A stretch of 21,976 nucleotides of DNA. Origin: a virus. Shown piece after piece: positions 6,249 through 13,382 of the stretch. The translations under genes were made by a program, and so were the position numbers. Below the pieces are notes generated by a model that had not been told where the DNA came from, did not search any database, and saw only the letters and a list, made by a program, of their open reading frames with translations. How positions within the stretch are numbered: the stretch's first letter is position 1; every line of letters begins with the position of its first letter. The stretch is taken from positions 1-21,976 of the IMG/VR virus record IMGVR_UViG_3300021075_000019. One strand, 5' to 3'.

Positions 6249-6309
6249 GAAGAGGGAGAAGAGAAGAGTAACCATGATTGGAAGATTAGCATGATAAGAA
6301 GGAGACGAG

Positions 6310-6852
6310 ATGTCTGATACAGTTAGCGCACAAGGTGCGGGTAAGGAAGGCGGGATGCCTACGAATGACAAGGGGAATAGTGTTGAACCCCAAAGTTTTG
6401 AGAGCTGGCTGGGAAGCCAGGGCGAGGATGTGCGCAGGTTGTATGATGAGCACACGTCCGGGTTGAAGAGTGCTTTGCAGAGTGAACGGTTGCAGCGGGG
6501 CGATTTGGCGAAGCAGTTGCGGGATGCGACGGCGAAGCTGGAGAATGGCTCTTTGGTGCGGTCGGAGTTGGAGCAGACGGTGGCTAAGCTGGATTTGCTG
6601 GAGAGACGGGCTTCGTTTTATGAGGAGGCGTTGAGCCAGGGAGTGGCTAATGCTCGGTTGGCATTTTTGGCGGCGCAGGAGAGTGACTCGTTCGAGAAGG
6701 GCGGGAAGGTGCGCTGGGATAAGTTGAAGGCGGAGTATCCGGAGTTGTTTGCGAGCGGGAAGCCTGCGGCAACGAATGCGGGTGCGGGTGCGGGAAGCCA
6801 GCCTGGGAAGGTGGATATGAATGCGATGATTAGGAGAAGGGCTGGAAGATAA
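6310..6852 (+). CDS. Capsid scaffolding protein (GP20-like minor structural protein)
   Basis: A 180-aa protein with a disordered, Gly/Ser/Pro-rich N-terminus (1-35), a long charged coiled-coil centre (about 40-120, with repeated Leu/Glu/Lys/Arg), a short RWDKLKAEYPELF helix and a Gly/Ala linker ending in a basic tail with MIRRRAGR. This layout and the place directly before the capsid gene are typical of scaffolds that guide procapsid assembly and bind the capsid protein through a basic C-terminus. GGAG at 6300-6303 precedes the ATG at 6310. Primary-sequence families of scaffolds are poorly conserved, so the call rests on architecture plus synteny. Confidence 0.85.
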   Translation: MSDTVSAQGAGKEGGMPTNDKGNSVEPQSFESWLGSQGEDVRRLYDEHTSGLKSALQSERLQRGDLAKQLRDATAKLENGSLVRSELEQTVAKLDLLERRASFYEEALSQGVANARLAFLAAQESDSFEKGGKVRWDKLKAEYPELFASGKPAATNAGAGAGSQPGKVDMNAMIRRRAGR

Positions 6853-6854
6853 GA

Positions 6855-6967
6855 ACCTACTCCCCAACCCTCTCCCTAAAGGGAGAGGGAGTAAGACCCC
6901 AAACCTTCTCCCTAAAGGGAGAGGGAGTAAGACCCCAAACCTTCTCCCTAAAGGGAGAGGGAGGGAA
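6855..6967 (+). repeat. Tandem array of three palindromic repeats (copies 5-7), scaffold-capsid gap
   Basis: Stems at 6868-6889, 6904-6925 and 6940-6961, all with TAAA loops, at an exact 36-bp period. Copies 6 and 7 share the left arm CCTTCTCCC (one G.T wobble in the stem) and the spacer GAGTAAGACCCCAAA, so they arose by tandem duplication. The array is followed by a short pentamer-like run (AAGAC, AAGAC, AAGAT, AAGAT) up to the AAGGAG of the capsid gene. Confidence 0.92.
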
Positions 6968-6996
6968 GACAAGACAAGATAAGATAAGGAGAAGAG

Positions 6997-7962
6997 ATGA
7001 CTGTATATAATAGTTTATTGGATCGGGCGGATGCGGCGGGTTTGATTCCGGTTGAGTATTCGAACGAGATTATGAATTCGGTGGCGAGTGAGACGAGTTT
7101 TGTGATGAAGTTGGCGCGACGATTGCGGGATATGAGTGTGTATCAGAAGACGATGCCGGTGATCAGCGCACTGCCTACGGCTTACTTTGTTACTGGCACG
7201 AGCGGTTCGGCTGCGTTGAAGCAGACGACTGAGGTGAATTGGAGTAATGTAACCTTGCAGGCGGAAGAGATTGCGGCGATTGTTCCCATCCCGGAACAGG
7301 TGTTGGATGATGCCAATATCGATATTTGGGCGCAGGTGAAGCCTCTGATTGCGACGGCGATCGGAACGGCGATTGATAATGCGGTGCTGTGGGGAACGAA
7401 TAAGCCCACCAGTTGGCCGACTGCGATTGTGACGGCGGCGACTTCGGCAAGCCAGAATCTGGCAGCGACGGCGGCTGGGGATGTGTACGATCATATTCTG
7501 GGTGCGACGGGGATCATTGCCAAGGTGGAGGCGTCTGGTTACCAGGTAACAGGGCATCTGGCGCATGTGAGTATGCGGGGTAAGTTACGCGGTTTGCGTG
7601 AGACGATCAGCGGATCTGCGACCGGTATGCCGATTTTCCAGACTTCGATGCAAGCGGCTGGGAATTATGTATTGGATGGGGATCAGATTTATTTCATGAC
7701 GAATGGGGCAGGGAATGCAAGTTATCTGATGGTCAGTGGTCAGTGGGATCAGTTGGTGTATTCGTTACGCCAGGACATTACGTTCAAGATTCTTGACCAG
7801 GCTGTGATCCAAGACAGTGCGGGTGCGATTGTGTATAACCTGGCACAGCAGGACATGGTTGCTTTGCGAGTGGTGATCCGCTGCGGTTTCCAGGTGCCTA
7901 ATCCGGTGAATTGGGTGAAGGCGAGCGGGCAGTATCCGTTTGCGGTGTATACGGCGAGTTAA
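6997..7962 (+). CDS. Major capsid protein, HK97 fold
   Basis: A 321-aa protein without a long protease-cleaved N-terminal delta domain, consistent with a separate scaffold gene and no visible prohead protease. The N-arm with SLLDRADAAGLIP, the E-loop region around PTAYFVTGT, the ALKQTTEVNWSNVTLQAEEIAAIVPIPEQVLDDA block and the spine-helix region PLIATAIGTAIDNAVLWG match HK97-fold capsid proteins of the phage_capsid family. The C-terminal part with QDMVALRVVIRCGFQVPNP is the usual P-domain strand. AAGGAG (6986-6991) precedes the ATG. The three-copy repeat array upstream and two copies downstream lie within the capsid message and would form hairpins at both ends of the coding region, which might influence mRNA stability; that effect is inference. 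Confidence 0.93.
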   Translation: MTVYNSLLDRADAAGLIPVEYSNEIMNSVASETSFVMKLARRLRDMSVYQKTMPVISALPTAYFVTGTSGSAALKQTTEVNWSNVTLQAEEIAAIVPIPEQVLDDANIDIWAQVKPLIATAIGTAIDNAVLWGTNKPTSWPTAIVTAATSASQNLAATAAGDVYDHILGATGIIAKVEASGYQVTGHLAHVSMRGKLRGLRETISGSATGMPIFQTSMQAAGNYVLDGDQIYFMTNGAGNASYLMVSGQWDQLVYSLRQDITFKILDQAVIQDSAGAIVYNLAQQDMVALRVVIRCGFQVPNPVNWVKASGQYPFAVYTAS

Positions 7963-7964
7963 GA

Positions 7965-8037
7965 ACCTACTCCCCAACCCTCTCCCTAAAGGGAGAGGAA
8001 GAAGAGACCAACCCCCTCTCCCTAAAGGGAGAGGGGA
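7965..8037 (+). repeat. Dispersed palindromic repeats, copies 8-9 (capsid-connector gap)
   Basis: Copy 8 stem at 7979-7998 (CCTCTCCC/GGGAGAGG, loop TAAA) and copy 9 stem at 8013-8036 (10 bp, CCCCTCTCCC/GGGAGAGGGG, loop TAAA), 34 bp apart. The left flank ACCTACTCCCC begins 3 nt after the capsid stop codon. No further copies are found in the tail half of the window. Confidence 0.9.
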
Positions 8038-8062
8038 GGAAGAGGAAAGAGGAGGAGGAGAA

Positions 8063-8530
8063 GTGACGGCAACGGCGGCGATGTTAGCACGGTTAAGGCG
8101 GATGGTGGATGAGCCGACAACGACGACTTATAGTGATGTTGTTTTGTCGGCGTATATCGAGGAGTATCCTCTGATTGATGAGCGGGGTTTGATTCCGTAT
8201 TATTTCCGGGTGATTGGTTCGGGTAGTGCGGCGGCACCGGATAAGGTGACAACGACGGGATGGCTGCCGACGTATGATTTGAATGGTGCGGCGGCGGACA
8301 TTTGGGACGAGAAGGCGGCGGCGGTGGCGGAAGATTTTTCGTTTGATGCGGATGGGGGGAAGTTTAGCCGGAATGAGGTTTTTGAGCAGTATCAGGCGAA
8401 GGCGAGAGCACATCGAAGCCGGAAGGTGCCTAAGTCGATGCCGTTGAAGAGCTGGGAGGAGTCGACGAAGGATGGGATGATGGCCGATGGGATCGGGGAA
8501 TGGATCGGTAATCTGGCGGAGGATTTGTGA
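8063..8530 (+). CDS. Head-tail connector (gp6-like head completion protein)
   Basis: A 155-aa protein whose N-terminal LARLRRMVDEP..TTYSD..LSAYIEEYPLID helices match phage gp6-like/gp15-like connector proteins that attach to the portal ring. The start is set at GTG 8063 because GGAGGAGGAG (8051-8060) lies just before it; the longer open frame to 7940 would run through the capsid gene's end and two palindromic repeats. An ATG at 8081 is a weaker alternative. The middle (residues about 80-120) is Ala/Asp-rich with AAADIWDEKAAAVAEDFSFD, as usual in this family. The last codons overlap the next gene as GTGA. Confidence 0.78.
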   Translation: MTATAAMLARLRRMVDEPTTTTYSDVVLSAYIEEYPLIDERGLIPYYFRVIGSGSAAAPDKVTTTGWLPTYDLNGAAADIWDEKAAAVAEDFSFDADGGKFSRNEVFEQYQAKARAHRSRKVPKSMPLKSWEESTKDGMMADGIGEWIGNLAEDL

Positions 8531-8937
8531 ACCCTTTTTCGACAGATGAACTGCTACGGATGCAGAATGTGCAATTGGAGAGTATGCCGGATCTATGCGA
8601 GTTGTTTACGGCTGGCTCTGCGGTTGGTTCATTGGGAGAGCCTATCCTGACGCATCTGGTTAGCGCGGGTTCATGCCAGTGCGGATTGGATCAAAGTTCG
8701 AGCGAAGAGGTTACGCTGGAGAATATGGACGTGATTAAGACGTCGGGTGTGATCCGGCTGCCTTTTGGGACGGAGATCCGAGAGTATGACAAGATCGTGG
8801 TTACGAAGCGGTTTGGATTGGAGCCGGACGGGGGATCGGCAAATCAGCAGTATATGGTGACGGGGATGCCACGCCAATCGGTGTCGGGGATGGTGGCGGA
8901 TGTGATGAAGTATAAGCCGGGGCAGTATAGTTATTGA
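8527..8937 (+). CDS. Head-tail joining / stopper protein (gp16-like)
   Basis: A 136-aa protein beginning with GTG in a GTGA overlap with the connector stop; GGAGG lies at 8518-8522. The beta-rich pattern with VIRLPFGTEIREYDKIVVTKRFG then QYMVTGMPRQSVSGMVADVMKY corresponds to small beta-barrel head-closure proteins (SPP1 gp16-like, DUF6093-like), where a GDxI/V motif sits before a ligand-free loop. Position after the connector and before an HK97 gp10-like protein supports it. It probably closes the portal channel; the exact family is uncertain. Confidence 0.72.
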   Translation: MNPFSTDELLRMQNVQLESMPDLCELFTAGSAVGSLGEPILTHLVSAGSCQCGLDQSSSEEVTLENMDVIKTSGVIRLPFGTEIREYDKIVVTKRFGLEPDGGSANQQYMVTGMPRQSVSGMVADVMKYKPGQYSY

Positions 8938-8938
8938 T

Positions 8939-9385
8939 ATGGAAGTAACGATTGAGGGATTTGATAAGTTGATGAGCCAGTTGAACCATCTGGAAAGTAA
9001 TCTGTCTTATGCCCTGGGAATGGCGGCTTTGGCGGCGGCGAAGACGTTGGAAGCGGAGACGAAGATCACGATCACCAAGAGCAAGCCGAGCGGGAGAAGC
9101 TATAAACGGGGAAAGTCGAGGGTGCATATTGCCAGCGCAGCAGGTCAACCACCAGCGGTCGATTTTGGACACTTGAGAAATTCGATTACCAGCCAATTGC
9201 TGACTACGAGTAAGACGAGCGCAGAGGCTGAAATGGCGGTTGGGGCTGAGTATGGGCTGGCGCTGGAGAAGGGTACATCGAGGATGCAGCCCAGGCCGTT
9301 TGTGGCACCATCCATCCAGGCGGCGAAGATGAAGATGGCTAAGAATGCGAGTATGAAGCTGAAGGAGTATATGGGTAATCTATGA
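8939..9385 (+). CDS. HK97 gp10-like tail completion / neck protein
   Basis: A 148-aa protein with the classic gp10 pattern: an N-terminal helix of a DKLMSQLNHLESNL type, AAAKTLEAETK, GHLRNSI, the VGAEYGLALEKGTSRMQPRPFVAPSI signature and a C-terminal amphipathic helix. These proteins act at the head-tail junction or in tail completion. The gene starts 1 nt after the previous stop and ends in an ATGA overlap with the next gene, so it is tightly coupled. Confidence 0.88.
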   Translation: MEVTIEGFDKLMSQLNHLESNLSYALGMAALAAAKTLEAETKITITKSKPSGRSYKRGKSRVHIASAAGQPPAVDFGHLRNSITSQLLTTSKTSAEAEMAVGAEYGLALEKGTSRMQPRPFVAPSIQAAKMKMAKNASMKLKEYMGNL

Positions 9386-9780
9386 TCTTAAAAGGTATGG
9401 TGGATAAGTTAAAGACGGATATAACGTCTCTGAGTTACCGGGTATATACGGGTAATTTGCCGATTGCGGAATTCATGGTTTTACCGGCGATTGTGGTTAA
9501 TCAGGTGACTCCTTCGGTGACGTTGACTGGAGACCGGTTGCACGGCGTTACGAGAAGCCAGGTGTTGCAGACGCGCTGCCAGGTGGATTTGTATGGGAGG
9601 GATATGGGTGTCTTGAATGCGATTGCGGGGTCGGCGGCTAATTCGCTGGACGGTTATCAAGGGACGCTGGATGGGACGAAGGTTTTGGGGTGTTTGATGG
9701 TGAGTGATATGAATCTGTCCAGATTGGAGAATGATTTGTACCGGCTGTCGCAGGATTATGAGGTGGTCAGCGTATGTTGA
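9382..9780 (+). CDS. Tail terminator / tail completion protein (gp17-like, DUF3168-like)
   Basis: A 132-aa protein with a short N-terminal helix (MVDKLKTDI), RVYTGNLP, LPAIVVNQVTPS, then TRCQVDLYGRDMGVLNAIAGSAANSL and a final strand with LYRLSQDYEVVSV. This alpha/beta order (helix, xxPxIVxxxxS, RxQVDxWx, helix, strand) is that of tail terminator proteins which cap the tail tube. It lies between gp10-like and tail-tube genes as expected. The ATG overlaps the previous stop by 4 nt. Confidence 0.75.
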   Translation: MILKGMVDKLKTDITSLSYRVYTGNLPIAEFMVLPAIVVNQVTPSVTLTGDRLHGVTRSQVLQTRCQVDLYGRDMGVLNAIAGSAANSLDGYQGTLDGTKVLGCLMVSDMNLSRLENDLYRLSQDYEVVSVC

Positions 9781-10109
9781 TCACTGAACCAGTCCAGGCG
9801 CTCGAATATATAGTTCACGAGAAGTTTTGGTTGGGGAGTATGAAGCGGTATGCGGATGTTGGGGATGTACTCAGAATGGATTGTCTTACATCCGATATTC
9901 TGGTCAAATATAGCGTTCTGATGGCTGTAGCGGGCTTGAAAACGCATGAATACTGGGTGAACCATTACCGGTGTATTGTGGCTAAACCGGAGATTAAGAA
10001 GAGTAATGAATTGGTTGAGGCGTTGAAAAATGCGCGCAGGAAAATTAAGTTAGTGGATGTACTGCAAGGCAGCTCACTGCAAGGCAGTGCACTAAAAGAA
10101 GGAGAATAG
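9774..10109 (+). CDS. Unknown small protein before the tail tube gene
   Basis: A 111-aa protein not recognised. Residues 1-85 look like a compact alpha/beta fold (LITEPVQALEYIVHEKFWLG, YADVGDVLRMD, THEYWVNHYRCIVA); residues 85-103 form a charged helix. The last residues (LQGSSLQGSALKEGE) come from a 12-bp direct repeat ACTGCAAGGCAG at 10061-10072 and 10076-10087. The start ATG overlaps the preceding stop codon region. It could be an extra tail or head-tail accessory protein by position only. Composition is close to its neighbours. Confidence 0.65.
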   Translation: MLITEPVQALEYIVHEKFWLGSMKRYADVGDVLRMDCLTSDILVKYSVLMAVAGLKTHEYWVNHYRCIVAKPEIKKSNELVEALKNARRKIKLVDVLQGSSLQGSALKEGE

Positions 10110-10111
10110 AG

Positions 10112-10561
10112 ATGGGACAAACTTCGGATTATACGAATGCGATTAATGCGTACGTTGGATTTCAGACGGGTACTTCGGCGGCAAGTTTCACGAATGTATC
10201 GGGTTTTTCGAATAATGTGACTGTGAGCGGTGGCGATCGGGACAGTGGTGAGGAATATACGCACGATGGCGGGGCGATTATCCTGACGGGGGCACGTAAG
10301 CCGGTGGAGGTTACGGTGCGGGCGGTGTTTACGAATTCGGTCAGTGATCCGTATAGTGTGTTATGGAACTGTTATGCGGGTGGAAGTCTGGTGAATTTGC
10401 AGTGGGCACCTTCTGGGTCGGCTTCTGGGAATTTGCTGTTTAAGACGGTGGGCGGGAAGTTGTTGAAGATGCCGATTGTGTCTGCACCGGCGACGGATGC
10501 GAAGCCGAATATGTTTGAGTTTTCGGTGAGTGCTAATCAGATCGATAAGAGCACGATATAG
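10112..10561 (+). CDS. Major tail (tube) protein
   Basis: A 149-aa beta-rich protein with SGFSNNVTVSGGDRDSGEEYTHDGGAI, a KPVEVTVRAVFTNSVSDPYSVLW centre and KMPIVSAPATDAKPNMFEFSVSA at the end. It matches small tail-tube proteins of siphophages in length, beta content and place, directly before the chaperone pair and tape measure. AAGAAGGAG lies before the ATG. No sheath gene is next to it, which argues for a non-contractile tail. Confidence 0.8.
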   Translation: MGQTSDYTNAINAYVGFQTGTSAASFTNVSGFSNNVTVSGGDRDSGEEYTHDGGAIILTGARKPVEVTVRAVFTNSVSDPYSVLWNCYAGGSLVNLQWAPSGSASGNLLFKTVGGKLLKMPIVSAPATDAKPNMFEFSVSANQIDKSTI

Positions 10562-10562
10562 T

Positions 10563-10895
10563 ATGCCGAAACGTGAAGAGATTGCCACGATAGACGCTAG
10601 CGAAGTCCAGGGCGAAGGCACATTCGTCAAATTGAAACGGATGACGTGGGGACAGCGGAGAGATATGATTGACCAGGTGAAGAAATTGGATGGGGAAGAA
10701 TATACCGATTTTGTCAGCGAATGGTTGATCGAAAACATCGTTGAATGGAATCTGGTGGATGTGGACGGAGCGATTTTGCCTAAGCCTGAGAAGGTTGAGG
10801 ATTTTTTCAAGCTATATGATGAGGAAGTTAATTTCCTGATCGGTTTATATGGCAAGTCTATGAGTGGTCATCTTCTGGACGATAAAAAAAACTGA
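10563..10895 (+). CDS. Tail assembly chaperone, upstream frame (gpG-like)
   Basis: A 110-aa acidic protein beginning at ATG 10563, 1 nt after the tail-tube stop; the in-frame extension to 10530 would overlap the tube gene and is rejected. It contains VQGEGTFVKLKRMTWGQRRDMIDQVKKL, typical of short tail chaperones, and a helical C-terminus. The gene ends in GAT AAA AAA AAC TGA: the heptamer A AAA AAC (10886-10892) is a canonical -1 slippery site placed immediately before the stop. Order (tube, chaperone, chaperone, tape measure) is that of lambda G and T. Confidence 0.8.
   Translation: MPKREEIATIDASEVQGEGTFVKLKRMTWGQRRDMIDQVKKLDGEEYTDFVSEWLIENIVEWNLVDVDGAILPKPEKVEDFFKLYDEEVNFLIGLYGKSMSGHLLDDKKN
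10886..10892 (+). promoter_or_regulatory. Probable programmed -1 ribosomal frameshift site
   Basis: A AAA AAC in the zero frame, followed at once by TGA. A -1 shift joins the two chaperone frames exactly. The heptamer fits X XXY YYZ, and the context (tail chaperone pair before the tape measure) is where such shifts are widespread. No obvious stimulatory hairpin was verified. Confidence 0.7.
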
Positions 10896-11125
10896 TGCGA
10901 GAGGTGTACGCCAGCTTGTATACGGGCGATACACCTCCAGCCATTATCACGGATTTTATTTTATGCAGTGAGATATACCACTGTACGCCAAAAGAGCTTG
11001 ATGAGCAGGATGCAGAGCGGATCCTTGACCATATTATGGTGCATATTGCGAGGGAAGAGGTGCGTAAAATGGACATAGAGGGAAGCCAGAATGATCGATC
11101 TAGAACAGTTCCGAATACTTATTAG
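10895..11125 (+). CDS. Tail assembly chaperone, downstream frame (gpT-like), probably made as -1 frameshift fusion
   Basis: A 76-aa frame with EIYHCTPKELDEQDAERILDHIMVHI, which resembles the T-part of tail chaperones. The ATG overlaps the stop of the upstream frame (TGATG), but reading after a -1 slip on A AAA AAC continues directly as CTG ATG CGA... in this frame, giving a fusion of about 186 residues. By analogy to lambda gpG/gpGT the fusion would bind the tape measure, whose gene starts within its last 35 nt. Whether it is translated alone, as a fusion, or both cannot be seen. Confidence 0.75.
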   Translation: MREVYASLYTGDTPPAIITDFILCSEIYHCTPKELDEQDAERILDHIMVHIAREEVRKMDIEGSQNDRSRTVPNTY

Positions 11126-13382
11126 AACAGAGATCCAGAATTCGAAGGATCTGGACAGCCTGAAGGGGAAGCTTCAGGAAACGAAGAAGGAGACGAGTTA
11201 TACGACTTCTGCGTTTAAGGATATGGGTGGGAGCTTGGCGGCGTCGCTGGGTGGGGCGGCGTTGGCTGCGGCGGCGTTTAGCGCGGCTTCACAGTTTGTG
11301 GGGGACAGCGTTAAGGAAGCGGGGGATGCGGCGGAACAGGCGAGTAAGTTTAATGTGGTGTTTGGGGATAGTGCGGGGAAGGCATCGCAAGAGATTTCTG
11401 AGTTTGCGGATAGCGCAGGACGGTCAAAGTATGAGTTAACGGCAATGGCGTCGAGTGTGCAGGATACGTTTGTGCCATTGGGTTTTGCACGGGAGAAGGC
11501 GGCAGGGTTGTCGGTGGAGCTGGTGAAGCTGGCAACGGATGTGGCGAGTTTTAATAATTCGAGTGATACGGAGGTGATGCAGAATTTCCAGAGTGCATTG
11601 GTGGGGCAGGGGGAAGCGGTGCGGAAGTACGGTATTATTATCACTGAGACGACACTCAATCAAGAGCTGATGAATATGGGGATAGCAGGCGGAGCGAAGG
11701 CAGCCAGTGAACAGGAGAAGGTACAAGCCAGGCTGAATTTGCTTTATAAGGGGACGACGGACGCGCAGGGGGATGCTGCGAGAACTGCTGATAGCTACGT
11801 CAACACACAGAAGGCATTGGCGGCGGCAACAAAGTCGCTTCAGATTGCATTTGGGAAGGAACTCACGCCAGCATTGGCGGAAGCCACAAGAGGATTGATT
11901 GATTATGTGAAGTTTGCAGAGAACATGGTTGAAATAACGTCCGAAATGAGTAAAGAAAATTCAGGATTAATCGAAGGATTATTATTAATATACAATGCAG
12001 TACCAGGTCTTACTGTAGCAGCAAAAAGTACTGGCTCACTTATGGCTGAGTTCAACAAGTGGAAAGCCACTCAGGATGAAGCGAAGAAATCAACAGAAGG
12101 CTTTACAGGCGTTCTCCCAGCATTTGCGGCGGCAATGGGCACGGTAGCAGAGAAAGAGATTGACGCAAAAGAAGCGGCTGCGGCGTTGAAAGATGAGATA
12201 AATAGAACGAAAGCAGGATTTGGCTATCTGAACGATATGATAGCGGGCGAGGTAACGAAGTCTTTTGATGATTTTTTGAGTAAGCAAACAGAGACAAAAG
12301 ATAAATTAGCAGAGATAAAAGATCAGATGGCGGAGTTAAGAGCTACTCCGTGGAAAGATTGGTCAGGCTCTAAGAGCTACGATTTAGCCAAACAATTCAC
12401 AGAAGAGAAGCTAAAACTAGGTGAATTGACCAAAGAGTACGAAAAAAACACGCAAGCTATGCTTCTCAACATGGCTCAAAAATACTTATCAGCACAAGTT
12501 GATTCGGGTTCTCTTTCTAGTTTAGATGCTATGAAAGCGGTGAATAGGATGGCGGAAATGTGGGGAATGATTGATAAGCCAACAGCATTGCTCAACGACG
12601 CTATGGCTGATTTAGTGAGTCAATATGCTACAGGGGCGCTCACTCTTGACCAATTCTCAACCAAAGCGCAAGCATTAAACGATGCAGCGGTAGGCGCAGC
12701 CAGCAGCGCAAAAAGCTCTACGGAGTTTGCCGACAAATACGGCGAATCTGTGTCTAAGATACCTGGACTGGTTACGACACAAATCAAGATTGAGACGCCA
12801 TCGGCTGATTTTGTGAAAGGGATGTTGGACGGGTTGCCTGCGGAGAAGACGATCAAGATCAATATTGAGACGCCATCGAATACGCTGGACGCTTTTAGGA
12901 AGATGGATGAGAAGTTTACCGCTCAGAAGATAACGGTTACGGCGGATGCGGCCTCGGCGAAGCTTGAAATTAAGTCGGTGCAGGAGATATTGGACAGTTA
13001 TCCGGAGAAGATAAGCACGAATGTAATGACTACGGGGACGAAAGAGGCGAATAGCGATGCGAATTCAGTCAAGTTAAGCTTTATGGGTATTCCAGAAAGT
13101 AAGGAAATAAGGATAAACACTTCGGGTAAACAGCAGGTTTTATATGATTTCTGGGAGATTAGTAAAAATATCGATGCTCTCAGGAATAAGGATTACTATG
13201 TGACAGTGCATGTGCGGCGTGAGGATACCGAGTCACAGGATTCGATTAACCCGACGATTAATGCGAGTTCAGGCACAACCGCCAATAGTACTCCGCAGGT
13301 GGCTAATTATAATTTTTATCAGCCGGTAACATTTTCATCCGATTCAACGTTGGCTAGTGATTTACAGGCAAGGCGGTTTTAA
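11091..13382 (+). CDS. Tape measure protein
   Basis: A 763-aa protein. Residues about 47-70 are a hydrophobic Gly/Ala segment; residues 70-270 form the TP901-type tape-measure core with FNVVFGDSAGKASQEI, VQDTFVPLGFAREKAAGLS and LATDVASFNN. The rest is helical and Lys/Glu/Ala-rich, with Thr/Lys beta-like repeats toward the C-terminus (IKIETPSADF and INIETPSNTL). At roughly 1.5 Angstrom per residue the tail would be about 115 nm. Base composition changes from GCG/GTG-rich codons to AT-richer ones near 11930, suggesting a mosaic junction within the gene. It overlaps the chaperone frame by 35 nt and the Dit gene by 1 nt (TAATG). Confidence 0.92.
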   Translation: MIDLEQFRILIRTEIQNSKDLDSLKGKLQETKKETSYTTSAFKDMGGSLAASLGGAALAAAAFSAASQFVGDSVKEAGDAAEQASKFNVVFGDSAGKASQEISEFADSAGRSKYELTAMASSVQDTFVPLGFAREKAAGLSVELVKLATDVASFNNSSDTEVMQNFQSALVGQGEAVRKYGIIITETTLNQELMNMGIAGGAKAASEQEKVQARLNLLYKGTTDAQGDAARTADSYVNTQKALAAATKSLQIAFGKELTPALAEATRGLIDYVKFAENMVEITSEMSKENSGLIEGLLLIYNAVPGLTVAAKSTGSLMAEFNKWKATQDEAKKSTEGFTGVLPAFAAAMGTVAEKEIDAKEAAAALKDEINRTKAGFGYLNDMIAGEVTKSFDDFLSKQTETKDKLAEIKDQMAELRATPWKDWSGSKSYDLAKQFTEEKLKLGELTKEYEKNTQAMLLNMAQKYLSAQVDSGSLSSLDAMKAVNRMAEMWGMIDKPTALLNDAMADLVSQYATGALTLDQFSTKAQALNDAAVGAASSAKSSTEFADKYGESVSKIPGLVTTQIKIETPSADFVKGMLDGLPAEKTIKINIETPSNTLDAFRKMDEKFTAQKITVTADAASAKLEIKSVQEILDSYPEKISTNVMTTGTKEANSDANSVKLSFMGIPESKEIRINTSGKQQVLYDFWEISKNIDALRNKDYYVTVHVRREDTESQDSINPTINASSGTTANSTPQVANYNFYQPVTFSSDSTLASDLQARRF

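Noticed and set aside
6868-6961. CRISPR-like array with 36-bp period before the capsid gene
   Set aside because: The three units are palindromes repeated nearly entire with no unique spacers, and the same unit is dispersed elsewhere; no cas gene is present.
7940-8062. N-terminal extension of the connector frame upstream of 8063
   Set aside because: It translates the capsid gene end and two palindromic repeats; a strong GGAGGAGGAG before GTG 8063 gives a better start.
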